NCBI GenBank assembly: GCA_934488695.1
Contig: CAKSSH010000019.1
Span: 1 to 29,006 of the forward strand
DNA length: 29,006 nucleotides
Direction: 5' to 3'
Source: an uncultured Oscillospiraceae bacterium
Lineage (GTDB): Bacteria > Bacillota > Clostridia > Oscillospirales > Ruminococcaceae
Position 1 is the first letter of the stretch. Every line of letters begins with the position of its first letter. The notes under the pieces were generated by a model. The model worked only from the letters and a program-made list of their open reading frames with translations, had not been told where the DNA came from and made no database searches. This document shows, piece after piece, positions 22,217 through 29,006 of this stretch. A program made the translations under genes and the position numbers.

Positions 22217-22740
22217 AGCCCGGAGCTGTTCTGCCCGTTGTAAAACGCACGCTGCGGCTGCTGCTGTTTTCTCTGTTAACGGCCGTGCTGCTTTTTGCGC
22301 TGTATTTGGCCGCCGCAAGGCCGCTGCTCGGCGTCCAAAACCCAACCGTTTTCGGGTTTTCCGGCGCCGTTGTGCTGACCGGCAGCATGTCCGGCGCGCT
22401 GGAGCCGGACGACCTCATCATCACCCGTCGCCAAAAAAGCTACACCGCCGGCGACGTTATCTCTTTTTCGTCCGGCAAGGCCACGGTGACCCACCGAATC
22501 CTTGCGGCGACCGCGGACGGTTATCAAACAAAAGGGGACGCCAACAACGCGGCCGACGCCGAGCTTGTCCCCGCCGAAAAGGTCCTCGGGCGGGTGGTCT
22601 TTGTCCTGCCGAAGGCCGGACGCGCCGTGCGCTTTGTGAAATCGCCGGCCGGTATGCTTTGTTTGCTTGTGCTGCTCTTTCTTTTGCTGTCCTTTGAAAG
22701 CCTTGCCGCGCGGCTGAAAAGCCGGCAGCGCTCCTCATAA
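22213..22740 (+). CDS. sipW: SipW-type signal peptidase I (second copy)
   Basis: 175 residues; AAGGAG 6 bases before the ATG, which overlaps the previous stop as ATGA, so the two are translationally coupled. Boxes: VVLTGSMSG with Ser58, TVTHRI with His94, KGDANN (107-112) with Asp109. N-terminal (12-36) and C-terminal (about 145-163) membrane helices frame the catalytic part. It is shorter than the first copy and clearly divergent from it, so this is not a recent duplication. It lies between the anchored subunit and another TasA-like gene, suggesting that each peptidase serves its own neighbours; this remains inference. Confidence 0.92.
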   Translation: MKPGAVLPVVKRTLRLLLFSLLTAVLLFALYLAAARPLLGVQNPTVFGFSGAVVLTGSMSGALEPDDLIITRRQKSYTAGDVISFSSGKATVTHRILAATADGYQTKGDANNAADAELVPAEKVLGRVVFVLPKAGRAVRFVKSPAGMLCLLVLLFLLLSFESLAARLKSRQRSS

Positions 22741-22783
22741 ATTCGGCGCCGTCCCACAAGGCAGGGCGCGCAGGACAGGCACT

Positions 22784-22883
22784 CAAAGGGGCTGCCCGCG
22801 CAAGGGGCTGCCCGCGCAAAGGGGTTGCCCGCGCAAAGGGGTCGCCTGCGCAAAGGGGGCACCTGCGCAAGGGGTCGCCTGTG
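22784..22883. repeat. Six tandem 16-17 bp repeats
   Basis: Units starting CAAAGGGG or CAAGGGG and ending GCCCGCG or GCCTGCG begin at 22784, 22801, 22817, 22834, 22851 and 22868 (lengths 17, 16, 17, 17, 17, 16). The lengths are not multiples of three, and the ORF across it has no other support, so the array is noncoding. It lies between the second sipW and the next subunit gene. Confidence 0.85.
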
Positions 22884-22965
22884 CAAAAGCAGGGCGGCGC
22901 CCAATATTTACGCCGATTTCGGCGCGAACACCCCGTTTTCAGAAAACAGAAAGGAGGTCCCTGCA

Positions 22966-23616
22966 GTGAAAACGCCCAGGCCGAAAAAATTTCATCTACC
23001 TCTGCGGGCATATTTGCTGTACGTTGTCCTGATCTCTGCACTGCTGACCGGGATCACCTTTTCCAAATATGTTGTCGCCACAACGGTCGGAGACCGTGCG
23101 CGCGTGGCGATTCTGCGAAATTTAATCATCACCGAAACCGGCAACTTTTCCGCGCCGAATCTATGGACGCTTGCCCCCGGTGTCGACCTGCAAAAGCAGG
23201 CCGAGGTTTTCTTTGAGGGCAGCGAAATGGCCTGCTATGTCTTTCTTGAAATCACGGCGTCCGGCTGGAGCCGCACCTCCTCGCACGCCTTTTCTTACAG
23301 CCGATCGGGACAGACGTTTTTCTCCCTTTCCGCCGACACCGGATGGGAATTTCTTTCGGGCACGGCCGACAGCGCCGTTTATTACCGCGTTGTCGACACC
23401 AACACCGTTTTGCGGGCCGCGGTTTTTGAAAACAGCGGCAGGATCACGGTCAGCCCCGATCTGACGCGCACGCAGCTGTCATCCCTTCCGGCGGACTTTT
23501 CCATTCGACTGAATGCGACGGCCGTCCAGTACCATGGCTTTTCCGAGCTCCTTGCGCCGGGATACACCGCGGCCGACCGCGCGGCGGCGGCTTGGAACGC
23601 CGTGCAAAACAAGTAA
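22966..23616 (+). CDS. TasA/camelysin-like SipW-dependent secreted subunit (second)
   Basis: 216 residues from GTG 22966, chosen for AAGGAGG 8 bases upstream and the signal peptide that follows; the open frame extends back to 22825 only through the tandem-repeat spacer. Residues 13-40 (LRAYLLYVVLISALLTGITF then SKYV) match the SipW-dependent signal type. The mature part has ARVAILRNLIITE, LAPGVDLQKQAEVFF and, near the end, LNATAVQYHGF and AAAAWNAVQNK, a TasA-like pattern. There is no anchor. It follows sipW copy 2 by 225 bp and precedes the giant InlB-repeat gene. It may be an alternative or tip subunit; no direct evidence. Confidence 0.82.
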   Translation: MKTPRPKKFHLPLRAYLLYVVLISALLTGITFSKYVVATTVGDRARVAILRNLIITETGNFSAPNLWTLAPGVDLQKQAEVFFEGSEMACYVFLEITASGWSRTSSHAFSYSRSGQTFFSLSADTGWEFLSGTADSAVYYRVVDTNTVLRAAVFENSGRITVSPDLTRTQLSSLPADFSIRLNATAVQYHGFSELLAPGYTAADRAAAAWNAVQNK

Positions 23617-23684
23617 ATACCGCGGCGGATCGACACTGCCGAAACCGGCGACCGTCAAGGCAGCCGGCCGCGCCGAAAAAAGCG

Positions 23685-23758
23685 CTGTGCGGCCGGCTCG
23701 ATAAAGCGGGAGCCGCATAAAGCTCCGCAAAGCGAGGCCTGTGCGGCCGGCTCGATAA
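23685..23758. repeat. 20-bp direct repeat, period 54
   Basis: CTGTGCGGCCGGCTCGATAA occurs at 23685-23704 and 23739-23758, each followed by (A/G)GCGGG. It lies in the gap between the second TasA-like gene and the giant InlB-repeat gene, which holds no other gene. Confidence 0.8.
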
Positions 23759-23807
23759 GGCGGGGACGCCGACCGAAACCCATTCTCAAAGAAAGCAGGT
23801 GAAAAGG

Positions 23808-26800
23808 ATGCGCAAGGCACTACAGCGTTGCCGACAGACCGGGCGCAGCAGGTTGCTGTCGCTCCTTCTTTGCTTTGCCCTGCTGGCGGCTCTTTTGCCG
23901 CCCCAGACACTCACAGCCTTTGCATCCGCCGATCTGGAGCGCGTCACCGTCACCTGTGAGGGAGAGCCGGCGCAGGCGCTGCAGCTTGCCCAAGACGAAA
24001 AGAGCCGCCTGCAAGCGACCTGCACTCCCGCCCTTCCGCAAACGACCTATCAATGGCAAATCCTTGCCGAAATCGATAGCGACCTGTGGGTCGACATCTA
24101 CGACGGGACCGATCGGACGCTTTCGCTGTCCTACGCGCTGCTGTCTTCTCTGCTGGACGAATCGGGCAGCGCCTATGTCCGCTGTGTCTGCACGGCCGGC
24201 GGCAATTCGGTGTTTTCCGCCCCGGTCTGCGTCACCGTTTCTTTTTCGGCACCGACCGCCCCGGCAGGCGAAGAGGTCGTGCGCGGTGCGCGGTATGCGG
24301 CCGCGCCCCGCGCGCCGGTTCGGACGCCGCGGTCCGACCCCGAGTACGTGGACATTTCCATCAACTACCTGGACGCCATCTCCGGGCAGCCGATCTACAC
24401 CGGCTTTACGGCGCAGATCCAGTACGGCACCGCCTACACCAACACCGTCATCTCGCCGACCTACCTCGGCTATGCGCCTTATTATAATCACGACAATCCG
24501 GCCGTCACGGTGCCCGAAACCGGCCCGGTGGACGCCTATGATGACGCGACCGTCATCCTGCTCAATCTGCCGGCAAGCTACAACCGGCCGAGCTATACCG
24601 TTAACATCTATTACAAGGCCATTGACGTGCCGTACGCCGTCCGCTACTATTTTCAAAACATCAACGACGACCTGTACACCGAGGATGTCGGCCTTTACCA
24701 CATTTCGGCCGCCAAAACCGGCACCATCATCTCCAACACCGATTTGGAGGCGCCGGACCCGGACAAGACCCGGGGCTTTACCAAGCTGTATCACTATCCC
24801 GAATCGGTCGCCGCTGACGGCTCTACCGTTTTTCAATGCTACTACGACCGCAATTACTATATGCTCAAATTCGACATGGACGGCGGCTACGGCACCGAGC
24901 CGCTTTATGCCCGCTACAACACGCCCTTTGTTGTCAACCAGCCCACCCGCCACGGTTATGTGTTTATCGGCTGGGATGATATCACAAACGGCACGGGCGA
25001 CGGCGTTGCCGACGCGCTGCCCGGCACCATTCCGGACGAAAACCGCACCTACAAGGCGCTGTGGCAGACCGTCAACACCACCTATTCCACCGTCTACTGG
25101 CTGCAAAATGCCGACGACGATGAATACAGCTATATCGGCAGCGTTAAAAACAACGCGCAGTCCGGCACGACCGTGTCCGGCCTTAACAATCTGACGGCCA
25201 CCACCGTTCTGTGCGGCAGCAGCCACACCCACACGACCGCCTGCTACCCCGAAGGCTTTGCCCATTATGTCTACAGCCATGCCGACGCCGATGTTTTGGT
25301 TCACGGAGACGGCTCGACCGTCGTCAACGTTTATTACAACCGCAAGCAGTACACCCTGCGATTTTATTATGCCCGAGAGAGAAACGGCGCGTATCAGATC
25401 GTCGGCGGCACAACCTATGACTTCGGCAACATAAACAAGCCCCGTCCGTCCCCCTACACCATTGAAAGGCTGCTGGCCGCCGTGCCAAACAGCCAGTGGG
25501 GCGGTATCCGGGCGCTGCCGACCATCAAGGCAGCCTATGCCGACAAATATGCGACCGGCACGCTGACCGCCTCAAACGGCTATACCTATCACTATCTTGA
25601 CGTCGTCGGCCGTTACAACGCCAATTTGGCCGACCTCTGGCCGGGTGAGGCCTTTGAGCCGATTCAGGTGAGCGAAACGCACACCCAAAACGGGGCCTCC
25701 AGCAACATGGGCTCCGGACAGTGGGGCAACTATGCCTATCTCGCCGGCTGGAACGGCGAATTTAAGGTCAAATACACCAAGGAGTTTTCCAACTCCACCA
25801 TTAAAGGAATGTTCCAAAAGCTGGGAGATTATGTGCTCTACGACTCCGTCGAGGGCTCCTCCGACATTGTCAATTTCCTCGGCTTTTTCAATAACGGCGC
25901 CAACATCTCCTGGAGTGTTCCGCGCCAGTGGATCTATGAGCTGTATGTGCCGGTGCTGCCGGGAGAGGCGACCGATTTGACCTACAACGGCGTCAACTAC
26001 AGGCTTTACAAATCCATTGACACCTCCGACAACAACACCACGCTGGCCGACCAGACCCAACCGACGCTGCACGGCTTTGTGGCAAACGGCAAGCGCCGCA
26101 TTGAAAACGGCCAGCTGCCTGACCGGCGGTTCTCCTACACGGCGCAGTTTTTCTATGCCCGTCAAAACTTCAGCCTGACCCTGCACAACTACAATGACGT
26201 GCTGTCGCACACCTATCTGCCCTATCAAACCGGTCTGGACGAACACGGCAGCATCTCCCCGCCCTATCCCTCCACGCTGGAGCAAAACGCCTACACCTTC
26301 GGGGGATGGTACTACAGTCCGGGCTGCTTCGACGGCAGTGAATACGCCGCGGGCGACACAATGCCCGCCAAGGACGTCGGCCTGTATGCCAAATGGACGC
26401 CGGTGAGCCACACGCTGCGGTTTTTCAGAACCTACGACGATATGCTTGCCTTTGAGGAAACCGGCAGCGTCGCCGGCCTAATCGAGACCCGGACCGTCAC
26501 GCACGGCAATGTTCTCGGCAGCATTCCGAATCCTGTCGACACCTCCGGCTTTGACTATACCTTTGCCGGCTGGTTTTACATGAAAACCGGCAACAAAACA
26601 GCCTATACGCCGCTGGATATGCCGGTAACGCGAGATATGAACGTCTTTGCCGACTGGGGCTCCCATTCGGCACAGCCCTACCGGATCCACTACGCGCTGC
26701 AGCAGTCCGAGACCGCCCCTGCCGTGCTGGCGCTTCTTTCCGAAGCCGCGCAGGGGGCGCCCGAGGACAACCGGACCTATGAGGTCTCGGTCGCCGGCGA

Positions 26801-28469
26801 GGCGCAGCAGTATGTCTACCTTGCTTCCGACGGCAAATATCACCGTCTCATTGCGCCGGACACCTCCGGCTTTGCCTACCAGGGAAACACCCGCACCTTC
26901 TTCCCCAAGGCGGGAGAGCCGCTCAATCAGCTGTACCCGGCCTACAACAACGGCTATTTCCCGACGCTGGCAAGCCATTCCATCACGGTGGAATACGAGG
27001 AAAACAAAGAGGATCCCCGGCACAACGTTTTTACCTTTACCTACGTCCATGCCGTCGACATTACTTACCGCGTCGAATACCGATATCTGGAAACCGGGCT
27101 GCTGATTGACTCGGCGCCGGGCGGCGGCTCGATCCAAAAGACCTCCTCCAAGGCGGTGGTTACCGAGCGGTTCGCCGTTATTACCGACTATATTCCCGAC
27201 GCTTTTTACAAACGCCTTATCTTGTCGGTCATCGAGGATGAATACGGCAATTATGTCGGTTCTCCGGACAACGTTGTGACCTTTTACTACAGCAAAAACA
27301 CCCAGAACGCCTTTTACGCCGTTCATCACATGCTGCAAAAGCTGGGGACCGACGATGAAAGTCTGGTCGTCGACAGCGACGGCAATTACATCAACTATAC
27401 CGAGAGCGACGCGCACACCGAGGGGATCGGGGAGATCGGCTCGCTGCACCGCATTGTCCCGCAGTCTTTCAGCGGCTTTTCGGTCAAGGATCCCGGCTTT
27501 ATCAAGGGTCTCGGCCCGATTTCTCTGCTGGACGCGGAGACCGATCCGCATTTTAACATTACCATTCAGCAAAACGGCACCGAGCTTTATATCTTCTACA
27601 CCCGAAATCCTCAAAATTACCGGATCTACTACCTTGCCTACGGCACCGACATCAGCAACCTGTCCTCCCTGAGCTACGACCCCAACGACCCGACCCATGC
27701 AAACGGTGTCCTGCTCCCCGTGGAAAGCGGCGTCGGCCGATTCGGCGCCACGGTGACCGCAACGGCTCGACCGGTAGGCGGGATGAACTGTGTCTCTGCC
27801 GTGTCGCAGCAGCTGCTTCTTCGTGCAAACGACGCGCAAAACTACCTGGTGTTTTTCTACGCGCCGCTGCAATTCACGGTGGAATACCGGGTTTGGCCGC
27901 GCGGCGGCGGCTCCCTGGATCGGACCATTGAGGTCGTCAACGGCGCCGCGCCCTTTGAGGGCACGACGGCGACGCCCTCCGCCGGCTACGCCTTTGAGGG
28001 CTTTTATCTGGACGATGCCTGCACCCTGCCGGTCGGCGACCAGGGCATCGTGACCGGCAACAAGCTTGTGCCGCAGACCCTGAATCTGTCTCCCATGCCG
28101 GTCTCCAACGTCTTTTACGCAAAATTCACGCCGCTTCACGGCACCCTCACCATCCGGCGCGAAAACACCGCGGCCGACGAATGTAACGGCAAGCGAATCT
28201 TTGTTTACAAAATCACCTGCGCCGACGACAGCGATTTTGTGCTTTATGTGTCGGCTCCGGCAAACGGCAGTGTCACAATCACAAACCTGCTCAGCCGAAC
28301 CTATACGGTCGAGCAGCAAAACGGCTGGTCCTGGCGCTATACCGACACGGCGCAAACGGTTACGGTTCCGCCGACCGGCGCCGGCGCCGACGTCATCTTC
28401 AACGACGCGCCGACGCGCGCCCGCTGGCTGAGCGGCAACAGCGGCAAAAAAACCAACAGAAAGGGGTAA
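23808..28469 (+). CDS. Giant secreted InlB-repeat (Listeria-Bacteroides repeat) surface protein
   Basis: 1553 residues from ATG 23808, preferred over GTG 23799 because AGGTGA sits 5 bases before it. Residues 1-40 are a signal peptide (LLSLLLCFALLAALLPP). Beta-grasp InlB/Flg_new repeats occur at about 350-419 (GYVFIGWDD, YKALW), 787-863 (YTFGGWYYSPGC, LYAKW), 867-950 (YTFAGWFYM, VFADW) and 1354-1440 (YAFEGFYLDD, FYAKF). MucBP-like stretches (ITYRVEYRYLETG, VVTFYYSKN) lie near 1080-1165. The last 100 residues resemble a SpaA-type collagen-binding-B domain (GWSWRYTDTAQTVTVPP). There is no sorting motif or membrane helix; it ends in a basic tail, so it must be retained another way or released. 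Probably an adhesin or fibre-associated protein of this locus. Confidence 0.88.
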   Translation: MRKALQRCRQTGRSRLLSLLLCFALLAALLPPQTLTAFASADLERVTVTCEGEPAQALQLAQDEKSRLQATCTPALPQTTYQWQILAEIDSDLWVDIYDGTDRTLSLSYALLSSLLDESGSAYVRCVCTAGGNSVFSAPVCVTVSFSAPTAPAGEEVVRGARYAAAPRAPVRTPRSDPEYVDISINYLDAISGQPIYTGFTAQIQYGTAYTNTVISPTYLGYAPYYNHDNPAVTVPETGPVDAYDDATVILLNLPASYNRPSYTVNIYYKAIDVPYAVRYYFQNINDDLYTEDVGLYHISAAKTGTIISNTDLEAPDPDKTRGFTKLYHYPESVAADGSTVFQCYYDRNYYMLKFDMDGGYGTEPLYARYNTPFVVNQPTRHGYVFIGWDDITNGTGDGVADALPGTIPDENRTYKALWQTVNTTYSTVYWLQNADDDEYSYIGSVKNNAQSGTTVSGLNNLTATTVLCGSSHTHTTACYPEGFAHYVYSHADADVLVHGDGSTVVNVYYNRKQYTLRFYYARERNGAYQIVGGTTYDFGNINKPRPSPYTIERLLAAVPNSQWGGIRALPTIKAAYADKYATGTLTASNGYTYHYLDVVGRYNANLADLWPGEAFEPIQVSETHTQNGASSNMGSGQWGNYAYLAGWNGEFKVKYTKEFSNSTIKGMFQKLGDYVLYDSVEGSSDIVNFLGFFNNGANISWSVPRQWIYELYVPVLPGEATDLTYNGVNYRLYKSIDTSDNNTTLADQTQPTLHGFVANGKRRIENGQLPDRRFSYTAQFFYARQNFSLTLHNYNDVLSHTYLPYQTGLDEHGSISPPYPSTLEQNAYTFGGWYYSPGCFDGSEYAAGDTMPAKDVGLYAKWTPVSHTLRFFRTYDDMLAFEETGSVAGLIETRTVTHGNVLGSIPNPVDTSGFDYTFAGWFYMKTGNKTAYTPLDMPVTRDMNVFADWGSHSAQPYRIHYALQQSETAPAVLALLSEAAQGAPEDNRTYEVSVAGEAQQYVYLASDGKYHRLIAPDTSGFAYQGNTRTFFPKAGEPLNQLYPAYNNGYFPTLASHSITVEYEENKEDPRHNVFTFTYVHAVDITYRVEYRYLETGLLIDSAPGGGSIQKTSSKAVVTERFAVITDYIPDAFYKRLILSVIEDEYGNYVGSPDNVVTFYYSKNTQNAFYAVHHMLQKLGTDDESLVVDSDGNYINYTESDAHTEGIGEIGSLHRIVPQSFSGFSVKDPGFIKGLGPISLLDAETDPHFNITIQQNGTELYIFYTRNPQNYRIYYLAYGTDISNLSSLSYDPNDPTHANGVLLPVESGVGRFGATVTATARPVGGMNCVSAVSQQLLLRANDAQNYLVFFYAPLQFTVEYRVWPRGGGSLDRTIEVVNGAAPFEGTTATPSAGYAFEGFYLDDACTLPVGDQGIVTGNKLVPQTLNLSPMPVSNVFYAKFTPLHGTLTIRRENTAADECNGKRIFVYKITCADDSDFVLYVSAPANGSVTITNLLSRTYTVEQQNGWSWRYTDTAQTVTVPPTGAGADVIFNDAPTRARWLSGNSGKKTNRKG

Positions 28470-28475
28470 CGGCGC

Positions 28476-29006
28476 ATGAACAAACGGCTGAAAATCGTTT
28501 TATGGATTTTGGCGGCCGCTGCGGCGGCCGCGGCCTGCGGCGTTACCTTGTCCATGATGTTTCGCAAGACGGACAACGTCAATCGTCTGACCCCTGCAAT
28601 CGTCACCTGTGCCGTGCACGAAAAGCTGGACGGGGTCGATAATCCGGCGTCGGCCGGTATCGGGACCGAAAAGTCCGATATTCGGATTCAAAACACCGGC
28701 AACATTTCGGCTTTTCTGCGGCTGCGACTGGTTTCTTATTTTGTAAATGCGGACGGCGACCTTCTCGGTATCGCCTCCGAGACGCCGGCCGTTTCACCGA
28801 ACGCCGGCTGGCTTGCCGGCGCGGAGAACACCTATTACTACGCCGACCCCGTAGCGCCGTCCGGCCAGACCGGCTCGCTCTGTCCGCCGGTCACCCTCCG
28901 ACAAAAGACCCTTGATGACGGCTCGGTCGCCTTCCAGGTCTTGGAGGTGTTTGCCGAAGCTGTTCAGGCAAGCCCGGCGGCCGCCGCCGGGGAGGCATGG
29001 GGTGTC
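28476..29006 (+). CDS. Camelysin-like SipW-dependent protein, 3' end cut by window edge
   Basis: At least 177 residues, open to the last base. AAAGGGG lies 11 bases before the ATG, 6 bp past the previous stop. Residues 8-28 form a hydrophobic signal (LAAAAAAAAC then GVTLSMMF). Family-type features: VTCAVHEKLDG, IQNTGNISAFLRLRLVSYFV, AGWLAGAENTYYYADPVAP, and VLEVFAEAVQASPAAA with EAWGV. This order matches proteins annotated as camelysin-like or SipW-dependent in Clostridia. It is another likely client of the two SipW peptidases, and the locus probably continues past the window. Confidence 0.8.
   Translation, partial: MNKRLKIVLWILAAAAAAAACGVTLSMMFRKTDNVNRLTPAIVTCAVHEKLDGVDNPASAGIGTEKSDIRIQNTGNISAFLRLRLVSYFVNADGDLLGIASETPAVSPNAGWLAGAENTYYYADPVAPSGQTGSLCPPVTLRQKTLDDGSVAFQVLEVFAEAVQASPAAAAGEAWGV

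Noticed and set aside
22784..22883. CRISPR array or replication origin
   Set aside because: Units of 16-17 bp have no spacers, no cas genes are near, and there is no initiator gene or DnaA-box cluster.
22825..22965. Upstream extension of the second TasA-like gene to the ATG at 22825
   Set aside because: The extension translates the tandem-repeat spacer and would bury the signal peptide; GTG 22966 has AAGGAGG at proper distance.
26478..28355. 625-residue minus-strand ORF opposite the InlB-repeat gene, and the 494-residue one at 23820-25304
   Set aside because: Antisense frames stay open because of GC-rich codon use; their translations show no domains, and the plus-strand gene has clear repeats and signal peptide.

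Overview
The window looks like chromosomal DNA from an uncultured, moderately GC-rich Clostridia of the gut or rumen (Oscillospiraceae/Ruminococcaceae-like). This is inferred from AGGAGG-type ribosome sites, a cohesin and a dockerin, a Gram-positive wall-sorting tail, InlB-type repeats and SipW-type signal peptidases. No rRNA, tRNA, CRISPR array, transposase or phage gene was seen. Almost every gene encodes a cell-surface protein, a protein that exports or anchors one, or a regulator next to one.

Left part (1-13.4 kb, all minus strand). A promoter near 13.3 kb, with dyad sequences at and upstream of its -35, appears to drive a small pseudo-receiver protein (12840-13223), then a 1.77-kDa-residue-scale secreted protein of about 1772 residues with a beta-helix-like region and a C-terminal dockerin (7460-12778), then a protein with an N-terminal cohesin-like domain, a Big_2 domain, CxxC modules, an FctA-type pilin domain and an SPQTG sorting tail (5041-7293). 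A strong terminator follows. Next come a small membrane protein (4372-4875) and a giant secreted protein with a transglutaminase-like C-H-D triad (1-4353, cut by the window edge). The end of that last gene is 139/141 identical in DNA to the region just before the dockerin of the 1772-residue protein, so it probably carries a dockerin too. My reading is a wall-anchored cohesin that displays very large dockerin proteins, with no glycoside hydrolase in sight.

Middle (13.4-19.6 kb, minus strand). A three-gene signalling operon encodes a seven-helix membrane sensor with a degenerate C-terminus, a soluble histidine kinase that overlaps it by 8 bp, and a NarL/LuxR response regulator. GC-rich repeat-filled spacers lie on both sides. 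Upstream of these are a Crp/Fnr regulator and an Ig-like membrane-anchored surface protein.

Right part (19.8-29.0 kb, plus strand, divergent from the Crp/Fnr gene). This is a SipW/TasA-like locus: SipW-type signal peptidase 1, a TasA/camelysin-like subunit, a related subunit with an SPNTG tail and C-terminal membrane helix, SipW-type signal peptidase 2, another TasA-like subunit, a 1553-residue InlB-repeat protein, and a partial camelysin-like protein at the window end. It resembles a fibre or matrix assembly locus with two dedicated peptidases and a membrane/wall-anchored subunit.

Taken together the window encodes two surface-assembly systems, a cohesin-dockerin display system and a SipW-dependent fibre system, placed around a split two-component system and a Crp/Fnr regulator. 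All functional statements rest on reading translated sequence by eye; no database search was possible.
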